Shown here: one piece after another, positions 32,194 to 40,988 of the stretch
Position numbering within the stretch: position 1 is the stretch's first letter
Layout: each line of letters opens with the position of its first letter
Assembly (NCBI RefSeq): GCF_000986785.1
Contig: NZ_LAYY01000033.1
Span: forward strand, 1-49,716
Direction of reading: 5' to 3'
Length of the DNA stretch: 49,716 nt
Source: Mesobacillus campisalis
GTDB lineage: Bacteria > Bacillota > Bacilli > Bacillales > Cytobacillaceae
The notes under the pieces: model-generated
What the model saw: only the letters and a program-made list of their open reading frames with translations
Database searches by the model: none
What the model was told of the DNA's origin: nothing
Made by a program: the position numbers and the translations under genes

Positions 32194-34110
32194 TTAGGAA
32201 CGCAGCAGACGCAGGCTGTTCAATATCACCAGAATGGTGCTTCCTTCATGGCCGATGACACCCATTGGCAAGGCAAGCGACTGCATGAAATTGGACGCAA
32301 TCAGCACCATAATGACGGCGATTGAGAACACGACATTTTGCTTGATGATCCTGTTCATTTTCTTTGACAGCTTGACGGCCTCCGCAATTCGGGGCAAGTC
32401 GTTTTTCATCAATACCACATCCGCCGTCTCCAGGGCGACATCCGTTCCTTCCCCCATCGCAATTCCGACCGAAGCGGTAGCGAGCGCCGGTGCATCATTG
32501 ATTCCGTCTCCCACCATGGCCACGGTGCCATGCTGTTCCTTCAGCTTTTTCATTTCATCAACTTTTGTCTGCGGAAGGCATTCGGCGATATATGAATCAA
32601 TACAGCTTTCTCCGGCAATCGCCATTGCAGTTTTTTCACTGTCACCGGTCAGCATCACAGTCCTGATGCCTTCCTCCTTCAATGCTTTAATCGCCGCTAA
32701 TGTTTCTTCGCGAACAACATCCTTTAGCGTCAATAAACCTGCGATGCCTTTACCGTCCCTGGCAAACACAACTGTCTTGCCCTGTTCGGCCAGCTTTGAG
32801 GCAATTCCCTCCCGGAACTGAAGCGCCGCTTCCCGGCCGACGAAGTCCGCTTTCCCTACCTTCCACTGGACTCCATTGATCACCGCCTGAACACCAAAGC
32901 CGGCGACATCCTCCATCTTTTCAGGCTTGATAAGGTTTTCTCCCTGTTCGGTGGCATATTTGACAATCGCTGCGGCAAGCGGGTGGTTCGAATACTTTTC
33001 AATTGAAGATACATTCTTCAACAGTTCTTCCACTGTTACACCCTCGCGCACGATGACATCCGTAACTTCAGGTTTTCCCTTCGTGAGTGTACCAGTTTTA
33101 TCAAACGCGATTGCCTGGAGGTTGCCAAGGTTTTCGAGGTGCACTCCGCCTTTAAAAAGGATGCCATGGCGTGCACCGTTTGAAATGGCCGATAAAGTGG
33201 CTGGCATGATTGAGGCTACGAGCGCACAAGGGGAAGCAACCACAAGGAGGATCATCGCCCGGTAAAATGTTTCCGTCCAGCTCCATTCTAGAAGGAAATG
33301 GGGCACAAACATCATCAGGGCCACAACAACCAGGACAGTCTTGACGTATCGTCCTTCAAAGCGTTCAATGAACTGCTGGGATGGAGACTTCTCGCTTTGT
33401 GCGGTTTGCACAAGTGCAATGATTTTTTGGAATAAAGTTTCGCTGCTTGGCTTAGTGATTTCCACCGTGATGGTTCCGCGTAAATTGACAGTGCCGGCAA
33501 AAACTTCATGATTAACCGACTTGCTAACTGGAACCGATTCGCCGGTAATGGCCGCTTCATCAAGGTTGGTCTGCCCCTCGATGATTTTCCCGTCTGATGG
33601 AACGCGCTCGCCAGGTTTGATCAGAATGTGGTCCCCTACCCTCAATAGTGCAATTGCAACTTTTTCCTCGACTCCATTTGTCACGCGCAGGGCTTCTTCA
33701 GGCTGCAGGTCCATCAAGGCTGAAATCTCTTTATGGCTCTTATTCATCGTGTAGGTTTCGAGTGCACCGCTCAATGCGAATATAAAGATTAAAATCGCAC
33801 CTTCCGTCCAATAGCCAATGATTGCCGAACCAATGGCTGCAAGGATCATCAGCATTTCCACGTTCAATTCCTTGTTGGCAATGGTTTCTTCAATGCCTTC
33901 TTTTGCTTTGGCATATCCTCCGATTGCATAGGCAGCGAGATAAACCATTGCTGACATCGTACCCAGTTCACTTTGTGACAACAGCCACCCCGCAAGGATG
34001 AGAACACCGCTGAATAGGGCAGCAATAAGTTCAGCATGCGGTCTTGTTTTCTCTAGCCAGCTGGCCTCTGCCATCGTGGATTGCCCAATTGTTTTTGTTT
34101 CTGCTAGCAT
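32194..34110 (-). CDS. P1B-4-type metal-exporting ATPase (PfeT/ZosA-like)
   Basis: 638 aa without an N-terminal metal-binding domain. Motifs: TGESVPVS (actuator), SPCALVAS in the sixth helix (the SPC of P1B-4), DKTGTLTKGKPEV (phosphorylation), HPLAAAI, GDGINDAPAL, and a C-terminal GHEGSTILVILNSLRLL (HEG(G/S)T, P1B-4). In B. subtilis the closest type is PfeT (formerly ZosA), a ferrous iron exporter under PerR and Fur. Two Fur-family boxes flank the promoter here, matching that assignment. The SD GGAGG is only 3 nt from the ATG at 34110. Confidence 0.9.
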   Translation of the reverse strand: MLAETKTIGQSTMAEASWLEKTRPHAELIAALFSGVLILAGWLLSQSELGTMSAMVYLAAYAIGGYAKAKEGIEETIANKELNVEMLMILAAIGSAIIGYWTEGAILIFIFALSGALETYTMNKSHKEISALMDLQPEEALRVTNGVEEKVAIALLRVGDHILIKPGERVPSDGKIIEGQTNLDEAAITGESVPVSKSVNHEVFAGTVNLRGTITVEITKPSSETLFQKIIALVQTAQSEKSPSQQFIERFEGRYVKTVLVVVALMMFVPHFLLEWSWTETFYRAMILLVVASPCALVASIMPATLSAISNGARHGILFKGGVHLENLGNLQAIAFDKTGTLTKGKPEVTDVIVREGVTVEELLKNVSSIEKYSNHPLAAAIVKYATEQGENLIKPEKMEDVAGFGVQAVINGVQWKVGKADFVGREAALQFREGIASKLAEQGKTVVFARDGKGIAGLLTLKDVVREETLAAIKALKEEGIRTVMLTGDSEKTAMAIAGESCIDSYIAECLPQTKVDEMKKLKEQHGTVAMVGDGINDAPALATASVGIAMGEGTDVALETADVVLMKNDLPRIAEAVKLSKKMNRIIKQNVVFSIAVIMVLIASNFMQSLALPMGVIGHEGSTILVILNSLRLLRS

Positions 34111-34170
34111 ATTCCTTCCTCCTTCTCTTTCATCCTTGTTATCATTTTTCTCATTATATCAGCGCCTAAT

Positions 34171-34185
34171 TGAGAATAATAATCA
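34171..34185. promoter_or_regulatory. Fur/PerR-type box, promoter-proximal
   Basis: TGAGAATAATAATCA matches 13 of 15 positions of the 7-1-7 box TGATAATNATTATCA. It lies in the 5' leader between the putative -10 and the ATPase start, a repressing position. Confidence 0.6.
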
Positions 34186-34242
34186 CTATCCCCGTTCGCG
34201 CTAAAGGCCAGATATTTATTGTGTTTCACTGTTTATAACAAC

Positions 34243-34251
34243 ATAATATCA
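34243..34251 (-). promoter_or_regulatory. Extended -10 of the P-type ATPase promoter
   Basis: Minus strand TGATATTAT (TGN plus TATTAT), 132 bp before the start codon. The -35 is poor. Confidence 0.4.
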
Positions 34252-34301
34252 CACCTTTTTACATAAATAAATAATAATTATTTTAATTTAAAAATTAATA
34301 T

Positions 34302-34328
34302 AGATAATGATTTTGATTATTATTATCA
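34302..34328. promoter_or_regulatory. Fur-type box, promoter-distal
   Basis: TGATTATTATTATCA (34314-34328) matches 14 of 15 positions of the Fur 7-1-7 consensus. A second, weaker overlapping copy (GATAATGATTTTGA) makes a typical dense Fur site. It lies ~85 bp upstream of the predicted ATPase transcription start. Confidence 0.65.
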
Positions 34329-34375
34329 TATGTAGGCAAAATGGAGGGTGCCAGGTTCCGCTAAATGGAAATAAC

Positions 34376-34412
34376 AAAAAGGCCCACCTAAAACTTGGTT
34401 TTGGTGGGCCCG
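34376..34412 (-). terminator. Intrinsic terminator of the 91-aa membrane protein gene
   Basis: Minus-strand GGGCCCACC-AAAACCAAGTTTTA-GGTGGGCCTTTTTG. Confidence 0.8.
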
Positions 34413-34438
34413 ATCGGTTTATCTATTTTTAAATGCTC

Positions 34439-34714
34439 TCACGTTCCTTTTTCTTCAGCTGATTTAAATAAAATGGCCATTATAAATGCAAGTGGAGAAA
34501 AAAACAGAAACAGATAGTAGTAGCCTTCCTGGGAAGCAAGAACTATACCGGGAATGAGAAATGCTGTCCCGCTGAACATGAATCCCTTCCAGGACCTTCG
34601 AAGCAGTGCGAGGACAAAACCCAACCCCGCCGCTACAATCAATCCCCAAAAGAATAAACTGATTGTGAGAAAACCAATACCCGACATGATGCTGCCAACA
34701 AAGAAGCTGCCCAT
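34439..34714 (-). CDS. Small integral membrane protein, unknown
   Basis: 91 aa, strong SD (GGAGGCGGGGG). Three hydrophobic segments (~10-35, 45-60, 62-82; TISLFFWGLIVAAGLGFVLA) and a charged tail (FKSAEEKGT). No family recognised. Own terminator. It lies directly upstream of the Fur-box region but is separated from the ATPase by that terminator. Confidence 0.65.
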   Translation of the reverse strand: MGSFFVGSIMSGIGFLTISLFFWGLIVAAGLGFVLALLRRSWKGFMFSGTAFLIPGIVLASQEGYYYLFLFFSPLAFIMAILFKSAEEKGT

Positions 34715-34920
34715 ATTCCCCCGCCTCCATTGGTTGTCTATCTGCCGCTCTAGTTTGTACTTACTGTTATCCCCCCATGAATCAAATGCGCGGTGGGACC
34801 CAGGGTAGCAGTTAATTTCAGTATTAGATTCTAGTATCTAGTAATAAATATCACATCCCTTTTTTAAAATACATGTTAAACTCCAAAAGAATATTCCAAC
34901 TATTATATACAGAAACGGGG

Positions 34921-35904
34921 ATGATGAAGTTGAATTTTCCGCAGCTAAAGATTGGGCATATGGTGAGCTCATTTCCAATTATCCAGGGAGGCATGGGAAT
35001 TGGAGTCTCCCTCAGCGGCCTGGCTTCGGCCGTTGCGAATGCAGGCGGCATCGGAATTATTTCGGGCACGGGGATTTCAGTTGAGGAACTGCGCCATCAC
35101 ATCAGAACGGCAAGGAAACTTACAAACAATAAGGGGTTCATTGGGGTGAATGTGTTATTCGCGATGAATGACTTTGCGGAAAAAATGAAGGCGGCGCTTG
35201 AAGAAAAAGTGGATTTTATCATTTCAGGAGCCGGGATATCCAGGGATATGTATGCCTGGGGCAGGCAAGCTGGCATTCCGGTGCTCTCCATTGTGTCGTC
35301 AGCGAAGCTGGCCCGGATTTCCGAAAAGCTCGGAGCCGCTGCCGTTGTTGTGGAAGGTTTTGAAGCTGGCGGCCATCTCGGCACCGACAGGCCGCTTTTC
35401 GAGATTTTACCTGAGGTAGTCGAAGCGGTTAACATCCCCGTGATCGCTGCCGGAGGCATTTTAACAGGAGCCGACATCGCCAAGGCCCTTAAAATTGGCG
35501 CATCCGGAGTGCAGATGGGGACCCGGTTCGTCGCCAGCGAGGAATGTGATGCCCCGCTTGCATTTAAGCAAAAATACGTGGAAGCACGAAAAGAAGATAC
35601 CATGCTTATCAAAACGACGGTTGGCTTAAGCGGCAGGGCCATCGCCAACCAATTCACCAATCTGCTTTTGAACTCGGACAAACTAAGGATTACCAAATGC
35701 AGGGATTGCTTAAAAAACTGCTCCTACCGCTTTTGTACCTTTGATTCCCTGATTCAATCGATGAACGGAGATGTCGACAACGGACTTGTTTTTGCCGGGG
35801 CAAGAGTCCACGAAATCACCGATATTCTGCCGGTAAAAAGGATATTCGAAAACCTTGCCGATGAGTTTGCACTGGCCATCAGGCTGAAAGGCTCCTTCGC
35901 CTGA
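34921..35904 (+). CDS. Nitronate monooxygenase / FabK-like flavin oxidoreductase
   Basis: 327 aa from the ATG at 34921; the frame is open ~16 codons upstream and the SD is weak, so the start is tentative (34924 also possible). TIM-barrel FMN motifs: PIIQGGMGIGVSLSGLASAV, VEGFEAGGHLGTDRP, PVIAAGGILTGADIAKAL, GASGVQMGTRFVASEEC. It has a four-Cys cluster (KCRDCLKNCSYRFC) near residue ~265. It oxidises alkyl nitronates or reduces enoyl-type substrates; the choice is open. Confidence 0.85.
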   Translation: MMKLNFPQLKIGHMVSSFPIIQGGMGIGVSLSGLASAVANAGGIGIISGTGISVEELRHHIRTARKLTNNKGFIGVNVLFAMNDFAEKMKAALEEKVDFIISGAGISRDMYAWGRQAGIPVLSIVSSAKLARISEKLGAAAVVVEGFEAGGHLGTDRPLFEILPEVVEAVNIPVIAAGGILTGADIAKALKIGASGVQMGTRFVASEECDAPLAFKQKYVEARKEDTMLIKTTVGLSGRAIANQFTNLLLNSDKLRITKCRDCLKNCSYRFCTFDSLIQSMNGDVDNGLVFAGARVHEITDILPVKRIFENLADEFALAIRLKGSFA

Positions 35905-35910
35905 TACAGC

Positions 35911-35941
35911 ACATCCCCTGCAGAAGTTCCGCAGGGGATTT
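35911..35941 (+). terminator. Intrinsic terminator after nitronate monooxygenase
   Basis: ATCCCCTGC-AGAAGTTCC-GCAGGGGATTTTAA. Confidence 0.8.
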
Positions 35942-35952
35942 TAACTTGCACC

Positions 35953-36399
35953 TTACTGAATAAAAAAATCAAAACCCAGCATGGTTGCTATTCCAAAGAC
36001 AAGCGTCCAGATGGCCAGGCTGGCGGTCATCCAGAATATCGACCAGTTTTTTCTCGCTCCAAGACTCATTCCTATAAAAGCGGCAATATGGATCCCAATC
36101 AGGATGGGCCCCAATAACGCGAGCCCCGGCAGGCCATATTTGTTCCAAATCGTTTTTGCCCGCTGGCTGCGCTTGGAGGGTTCCTTCCCCTTCTGCTCCT
36201 GGCGCCTTGCATACCAGACTTTTACTTTCTCAAACCCAATAATGACAGGAATCAGTGTCAGCATATTCCCAACAAAAGCAGCGGCCATTACTCCTATAGG
36301 AGACAGTCCCCTGATAATGCCGAGCGGAATCACCAGGGCGATTTCAACCCACGGGATGGCCGCCCCAATAAACACGAGCATATATTCATACATCCTCAT
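35953..36399 (-). CDS. Small multi-drug export family membrane protein
   Basis: 148 aa from the ATG at 36399 (GGAGG upstream). Four membrane segments with IPWVEIALVIPLGIIRGLS, MAAAFVGNMLTLIPVIIGFE and LLGPILIGIHIAAFIGMSLG, the pattern of the Sm_multidrug_ex family. A basic loop (RRQEQKGKEPSKRSQRA) lies between segments 2 and 3. Despite the family name, drug export is poorly supported; treat as a putative transporter-like protein. Monocistronic. Confidence 0.75.
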   Translation of the reverse strand: MRMYEYMLVFIGAAIPWVEIALVIPLGIIRGLSPIGVMAAAFVGNMLTLIPVIIGFEKVKVWYARRQEQKGKEPSKRSQRAKTIWNKYGLPGLALLGPILIGIHIAAFIGMSLGARKNWSIFWMTASLAIWTLVFGIATMLGFDFFIQ

Positions 36400-36591
36400 T
36401 AGCCCCTCCGTTTCCTCCACCCTCATTGGACCAATACCAGTACTGCTATCTTAATATATAGCAGTAAATAATTCTATCACGGGACGAAGCTAAAGGAACT
36501 CCCTCCAATGCAAGCCAGCTTTTCTTTGTATATCCGCCCTTCAGGCTTCATATAGTTGAAAGTGTAAGTTCTAGAAAAGGAGCGGGAAAAT

Positions 36592-36810
36592 ATGAATCAG
36601 CAATCACTTTCTTTTGTCAGTCACATTGATTCGTACGTGTATCAGGCCTTGCAAGGTGTCACAGGTTCCATGGTGGCAGTCCAAACAACGAAGGGTACTG
36701 TTACCGGCAGGCTTAATTCCGTCATGCCTGACCATATTGTGGTGGAGTCGGGAGGTTCTCCTTTTTATATTCGCACTCAGCAGATTGTTTGGGTTATTCC
36801 AAGAGGATAA
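36592..36810 (+). CDS. YuzF-like DUF2642 family protein
   Basis: 72 aa, AAAGGAGCG SD. One small beta-barrel domain (LQGVTGSMVAVQTTKGTVTG, PDHIVVESGGSPFYIRTQQI), as in DUF2642/YuzF proteins found in spore-formers. It precedes the Mn catalase by 12 nt on the same strand, so the two form an operon. YuzF-like proteins are often sporulation-associated; that role here is inferred. Confidence 0.78.
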   Translation: MNQQSLSFVSHIDSYVYQALQGVTGSMVAVQTTKGTVTGRLNSVMPDHIVVESGGSPFYIRTQQIVWVIPRG

Positions 36811-36822
36811 GGAGGCGGAGCT

Positions 36823-37719
36823 ATGATTAAACGTGAAAATGTGCTGGCCATCGACCTCCCGATTCCGGAACATGGCGACCCGAATGCGGCCGCGGCCGTA
36901 CAGGAACTTTTGGGCGGCAAATTCGGGGAAATGTCCACCCTTAATAATTATATGTACCAGTCATTCAATTTCAGGCGAAAGGATAAACTGAAGCCCTTTT
37001 ATGACCTGGTGGCCAGCATTACGGCCGAGGAGTTCGGCCACGTCGAACTTGTGGCCAATACGATCAATCTTTTATCAAGAGGCAATACCATTTATACTGG
37101 GAACCCGGATGTCACCCCGCTGCGCGAAGGAAAGGATGCACGGAACACCTACCACTTCATTGCCACGGCCCAAACCGCTTTGGCTGGGGACTCGATGGGC
37201 CGTGCCTGGACGGGCGACAATGTTTTCAGCAGCGGCAACCTGGTTCTCGATTTGCTTCACAACTTCTTCCTCGAGGTTGGCGCACGTACCCACAAAATGA
37301 GGGTGTACGAGATGACCGAGCACGAAACGGCGCGTGAAATGATCGGATATCTATTAGTGCGCGGCGGAACTCACGTACTGGCCTATGCAAAGGCCTTGGA
37401 GATTGCCACTGGTGTAGACGTAAAGAAAATGGTCCCGATTCCCGATTTATCGAATACCAGGTTCGACCATGCGCGAAAGTTTGAAGAACAGGGAATTGGA
37501 AACATCTTATATACCTGGAATGACGTTGGAGATTACCAGGGCATCAAGCAAATCTGGAAAGGAACCAACCCTGAATCCGGCAGTCAGCTCATTGTAAAAG
37601 AAGGAATGCCAAAAGGCGCACCAATCCCGAATCTGGAAGACCTTCCCGAGCAGTTTGCCCCTGGTATTGACGCGGATGATTATGCAAGGATTGCGAAGCG
37701 GCTTATGGAAAATATGTAG
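36823..37719 (+). CDS. Manganese catalase family protein
   Basis: 298 aa, GGAGG SD. Dimanganese ligands are visible: Glu in LGGKFGEMSTLNNYMYQS, ExxH in ITAEEFGHVELVANTINL, Glu in LEVGARTHKMRVYEM, and ExxH-like GGTHVLAYAKALE. It should dismutate hydrogen peroxide. In Bacilli such enzymes are general stress or spore proteins; coupling to the YuzF-like gene supports sporulation-linked protection. Terminator follows directly. Confidence 0.9.
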   Translation: MIKRENVLAIDLPIPEHGDPNAAAAVQELLGGKFGEMSTLNNYMYQSFNFRRKDKLKPFYDLVASITAEEFGHVELVANTINLLSRGNTIYTGNPDVTPLREGKDARNTYHFIATAQTALAGDSMGRAWTGDNVFSSGNLVLDLLHNFFLEVGARTHKMRVYEMTEHETAREMIGYLLVRGGTHVLAYAKALEIATGVDVKKMVPIPDLSNTRFDHARKFEEQGIGNILYTWNDVGDYQGIKQIWKGTNPESGSQLIVKEGMPKGAPIPNLEDLPEQFAPGIDADDYARIAKRLMENM

Positions 37720-37742
37720 GGCAGGACATTCCCAAAATAAAG

Positions 37743-37767
37743 TAAGCCCTCGAAATGAGGGCTTTTC
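37743..37767 (+). terminator. Intrinsic terminator of the Mn catalase operon
   Basis: AAGCCCTC-GAAAT-GAGGGCTTTTCTATTTT. Confidence 0.8.
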
Positions 37768-37782
37768 TATTTTAGTTTGTTG

Positions 37783-38199
37783 CTACACACATTGAAAGGA
37801 TAGGATCCTTCGCAAATCGGTTCCATAAAATACCCACCTGAACCCATTCCAGCGGTACCCAGATATGGACCTTCTCCCTATATAGGTGGGATAGAACCAG
37901 AATTGCTGCCGGTTCGTCAGCCATACATACGTAAATCTGTATAAACAGCGTCTAATCGCACCAGGATCTACCGCAAAAGCTCCTGCCTGCTGTGTTTGGG
38001 CGGGTACAAATGCCGGTGGCGGAGTTGTTGGCGGCCCCGCTCCCGGGCCTTGGCCAGGAGGCGCAAAGGGAGGCGGTCCCGACGGAGGTGCCATTGGCCC
38101 TCCTGGCGGTCCAAATATCCTCTCATCGTAAAATTGGTTATTGTCATCATATCCATATGGACTATATGCGGAAAATAAGGGGCCATAAACAGGATACAT
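37783..38199 (-). CDS. Proline-rich protein with conserved C-terminal domain, unknown
   Basis: 138 aa from the ATG at 38199 (GGAG, 11-nt spacing; the GTG at 38211 is less likely). Tyr/Pro-rich N-terminus (YPVYGPLFSAYSPYGY), Pro/Gly-rich centre (GPPGGPMAPPSGPPPFAPPG), and a compact C-terminal domain (CLYRFTYVWLTNRQQFWFYP, GYRWNGFRWVFYGTDLRRI). Such proteins recur in spore-formers, sometimes labelled transporter without basis; a spore-surface role is possible but unproven. Convergent with the Mn catalase. Confidence 0.7.
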   Translation of the reverse strand: MYPVYGPLFSAYSPYGYDDNNQFYDERIFGPPGGPMAPPSGPPPFAPPGQGPGAGPPTTPPPAFVPAQTQQAGAFAVDPGAIRRCLYRFTYVWLTNRQQFWFYPTYIGRRSISGYRWNGFRWVFYGTDLRRILSFQCV

Positions 38200-38328
38200 T
38201 GTTGCAAGCACTCCTTTTCAATAGGCTTACATCATCATATGCATGGCCCCAGGTTCCTTCACCTTGTACGGGGTAAAATGGGCTTTTTGGCTAAACCCTG
38301 ATTAATTTTTAAACCCTTTATAAGATCT

Positions 38329-39792
38329 TCATGTACCGCAATAGGTCCGGTAAGGCAGGCTTGATGGCGCAGGCAGCTTACAGTATTCTTCCTTATCCCC
38401 AGAATGTGCATAAGGATCCGAAAGAACGTCAAGCAGCCGTTCCATCACGCTGTAATCCCCTTCATTCACCGCCGCTTCCAGCGCCTCTTCCACTCGATGG
38501 TTCCGGGGAATAACCGCAGGGTTGCTGGTGTGCATCAGCTCCTGGGAAGACTCTTTTGAATCTTCCTGCCTGTCCAGCCGCTCCTGCCACTTTTTATGCC
38601 ACTGTTTGTATTCCTCGCTTTTAAATATCGCTTCTTCCTGCTTATCCATGGTTAATGCCCGGAATGTATTCGTAAAGTCTGCCTGATGCTTTTGCATCAT
38701 GCCGAGAAGCTCTTCAAATAAAGCCTCATCCTGCTCCTCCTTATTGAATATTCCCAGCTTTGCCCTCATTCCCGACAGCCAATTCTCCTTGAAAAGCTCG
38801 GGATATTTTGTAATTGCTTCCTGCGCCAGCTCAACAGCCTTATCCTGGTTCTCATCCAGAAGCGGCAAGAGGGATTCGGCAAACCGCGCAAGATTCCAGC
38901 CGCCGATCCCAGGCTGGTTGCCATAGGCATAGCGCCCCTGGGTATCAATGGAACTGAACACTGTTTCCGGGTCATACTCGTTCATAAAAGCGCAAGGGCC
39001 GTAGTCGATTGTTTCACCGCTTACCGTCATATTGTCGGTATTCATCACGCCATGAATGAAGCCAACCAGCTGCCATTTGGCAATCAGGGCAGCCTGAACC
39101 TTGATGACTTCGTTCAGCAGGGAAAGATATCGATTATCATCACCTACTATATGTGGGTAATGACGCTGAATGGCATAATCCGCCAAAGCTCGTAAATCCT
39201 CGATGTCGCCCTTCCCTGCACCGTATTGAAACGTCCCGACACGCAAATGGCTTGCAGCCACACGGGTCAGAATCGCACCAGGCAGTATCGTTTCACGCCT
39301 GATGGGCTCACCAGTGGCAACCACTGCCAGGCTGCGAGTAGTAGGAATCCCGAGGGCATGCATGGCTTCACTGATAATGTATTCGCGCAGCATCGGCCCC
39401 AGTGCTGCCCGGCCGTCACCGCCGCGGGAATAAGGAGTCCTTCCAGACCCTTTAAGCTGGATATCAACCCTCTCGCCTTCAGGGGTAATCTGCTCGCCGA
39501 TCAGCAGCGCCCGGCCGTCGCCCAGCATGGTAAAATGACCGAATTGGTGTCCGGCATAGGCCTGAGCAAGCGGAAACGCTCCTTCGGGAACTGAGTTACC
39601 CGCAAATACAGCTGTGCTTTGTTCACTTTGCAGTTCAGCTATGTTTAACCCTAAGTCCTCTGCTAAAGATTGATTTAGAATAACAGTTTCGGGCGAGCCT
39701 ACAGGGTTAAGGCTGAGACTAGAGAAAAAAGCTTCCGGTAAGCGGGCATAGCTGTTATCAAAATTCCAGCCTGTTTGATTATTGTTTGTCAT
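38329..39792 (-). CDS. selO: SelO/YdiU protein AMPylase
   Basis: 487 aa, GGAGGGG SD. Pseudokinase-fold motifs: [60 protein letters not shown], and catalytic [20 protein letters not shown]. SelO transfers AMP to Ser/Thr/Tyr of target proteins in redox homeostasis. The bacterial form lacks selenocysteine, with Cys near the C-terminus (YRTYCGT) in the matching place. Length is normal. Monocistronic. Confidence 0.93.
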   Translation of the reverse strand: MTNNNQTGWNFDNSYARLPEAFFSSLSLNPVGSPETVILNQSLAEDLGLNIAELQSEQSTAVFAGNSVPEGAFPLAQAYAGHQFGHFTMLGDGRALLIGEQITPEGERVDIQLKGSGRTPYSRGGDGRAALGPMLREYIISEAMHALGIPTTRSLAVVATGEPIRRETILPGAILTRVAASHLRVGTFQYGAGKGDIEDLRALADYAIQRHYPHIVGDDNRYLSLLNEVIKVQAALIAKWQLVGFIHGVMNTDNMTVSGETIDYGPCAFMNEYDPETVFSSIDTQGRYAYGNQPGIGGWNLARFAESLLPLLDENQDKAVELAQEAITKYPELFKENWLSGMRAKLGIFNKEEQDEALFEELLGMMQKHQADFTNTFRALTMDKQEEAIFKSEEYKQWHKKWQERLDRQEDSKESSQELMHTSNPAVIPRNHRVEEALEAAVNEGDYSVMERLLDVLSDPYAHSGDKEEYCKLPAPSSLPYRTYCGT

Positions 39793-39999
39793 GAAATCCC
39801 CTCCGTCTTTTCCATCGTTTCACTTTAATTTTTTTAATTGTCACTATGCAAGGCATCCTATTTAGTTTCCGCTTACGTTTCTTTACTATACCCCACCACA
39901 ATGGCTATATGGGATTTTCTGTCGATTATTCCTGCAATAATAATCCATTCTCCGGGAATTCTATGATGATTGAAAACAAAAAATATTGGAGGTTTTATC

Positions 40000-40875
40000 A
40001 TGGGCAACTCAGGCAGTCAGAAGCCAGCAAATCTTTTTCCTCCCCAGCATCAAGACCAGCATCCAGGGATGGAATTCTTAATGGATCCCCAGCCAATTTA
40101 CGATAATGAGAATTACAAAGGCAGCGGCAAGCTTAAGGGACAGGTCGCGATTATTACAGGCGGGGACAGCGGTATTGGGCGTGCGGTTGCATTGGCCTTT
40201 GCCAAGGAGGGAGCGGACATTGTCATCGCTTATTACAACGAGACAGAGGATGCGGACAAGACGGTTAAGCTGGTAGAAGCTGCCGGAAGCCGGTGCCTGG
40301 CCCTTTCCGGTGATATTGCAAATGAGTCATTCTGTAAAGACATAGTGGATCAGACGCTGAAGACATTTGGAAAAATCAGCGTCCTGGTCAACAATGCAGC
40401 GGTGCAGTATGTCCAAAACGGAATACAATCCATCTCCCCGGAGCAGATGGTCCGAACCTTCCAGGTCAATGTTTTCGGCATGTTTTATTTAACAAAGGCT
40501 GCCCTGGTCCACATGAAAGAGAATTCAAGCATCATTAACACCACATCCGTTTCCGCCTATGAAGGGAACCCCCAGCTTATCGACTACTCGGCAACAAAAG
40601 GAGCAATTGTATCCTTTACCAGGTCATTGGCCAAGTCCTTGGCAAACAAAGGGATCAGGGTAAACGGAGTATCTCCTGGAAAGGTTTGGACACCTCTCAT
40701 TCCGTCCTCCTTCCCCGCTGACCAGGTAGCCCAATGGGGCAGCACAACTTCAATGAAACGTGCCGGCCAGCCGGCAGAGTTTGGACCGGCCTATGTATTT
40801 TTGGCCTCATCCGACTCCTCTTATATGACAGGGCAAATTTTGCACTTAAATGGCGGGATTGTGGTTAATACTTAG
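40000..40875 (+). CDS. SDR-family oxidoreductase (YhxC/GSP39-like)
   Basis: 291 aa from the ATG at 40000 (GGAGG, 7 nt). N-terminal extension ~40 residues, then Rossmann AIITGGDSGIGRAVALAFAK, LVNNAAVQYVQNGIQ, catalytic Ser (INTTSVSAYEG) and YxxxK (DYSATKGAIVSFTRSLAKS), then VNGVSPGKVWTPLIPSS. The extended type with this N-terminus occurs as general stress proteins in Bacilli; no clear sigma-B promoter was found. Substrate unknown. Confidence 0.9.
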   Translation: MGNSGSQKPANLFPPQHQDQHPGMEFLMDPQPIYDNENYKGSGKLKGQVAIITGGDSGIGRAVALAFAKEGADIVIAYYNETEDADKTVKLVEAAGSRCLALSGDIANESFCKDIVDQTLKTFGKISVLVNNAAVQYVQNGIQSISPEQMVRTFQVNVFGMFYLTKAALVHMKENSSIINTTSVSAYEGNPQLIDYSATKGAIVSFTRSLAKSLANKGIRVNGVSPGKVWTPLIPSSFPADQVAQWGSTTSMKRAGQPAEFGPAYVFLASSDSSYMTGQILHLNGGIVVNT

Positions 40876-40899
40876 GGCAAGGTGGCTTGCCCCTTTTCT
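40874..40899 (+). terminator. Intrinsic terminator of the SDR gene
   Basis: GGGCAAG-GTGG-CTTGCCCCTTTTC starting at the stop codon. Confidence 0.7.
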
Positions 40900-40988
40900 A
40901 AATGTAACAAATTATTAAAAATTTTCGGCGGAAGGTACTGTAGTATTTTATAAAATAGTTATAGATAACAATAGAAAGGAAGTGGGCC

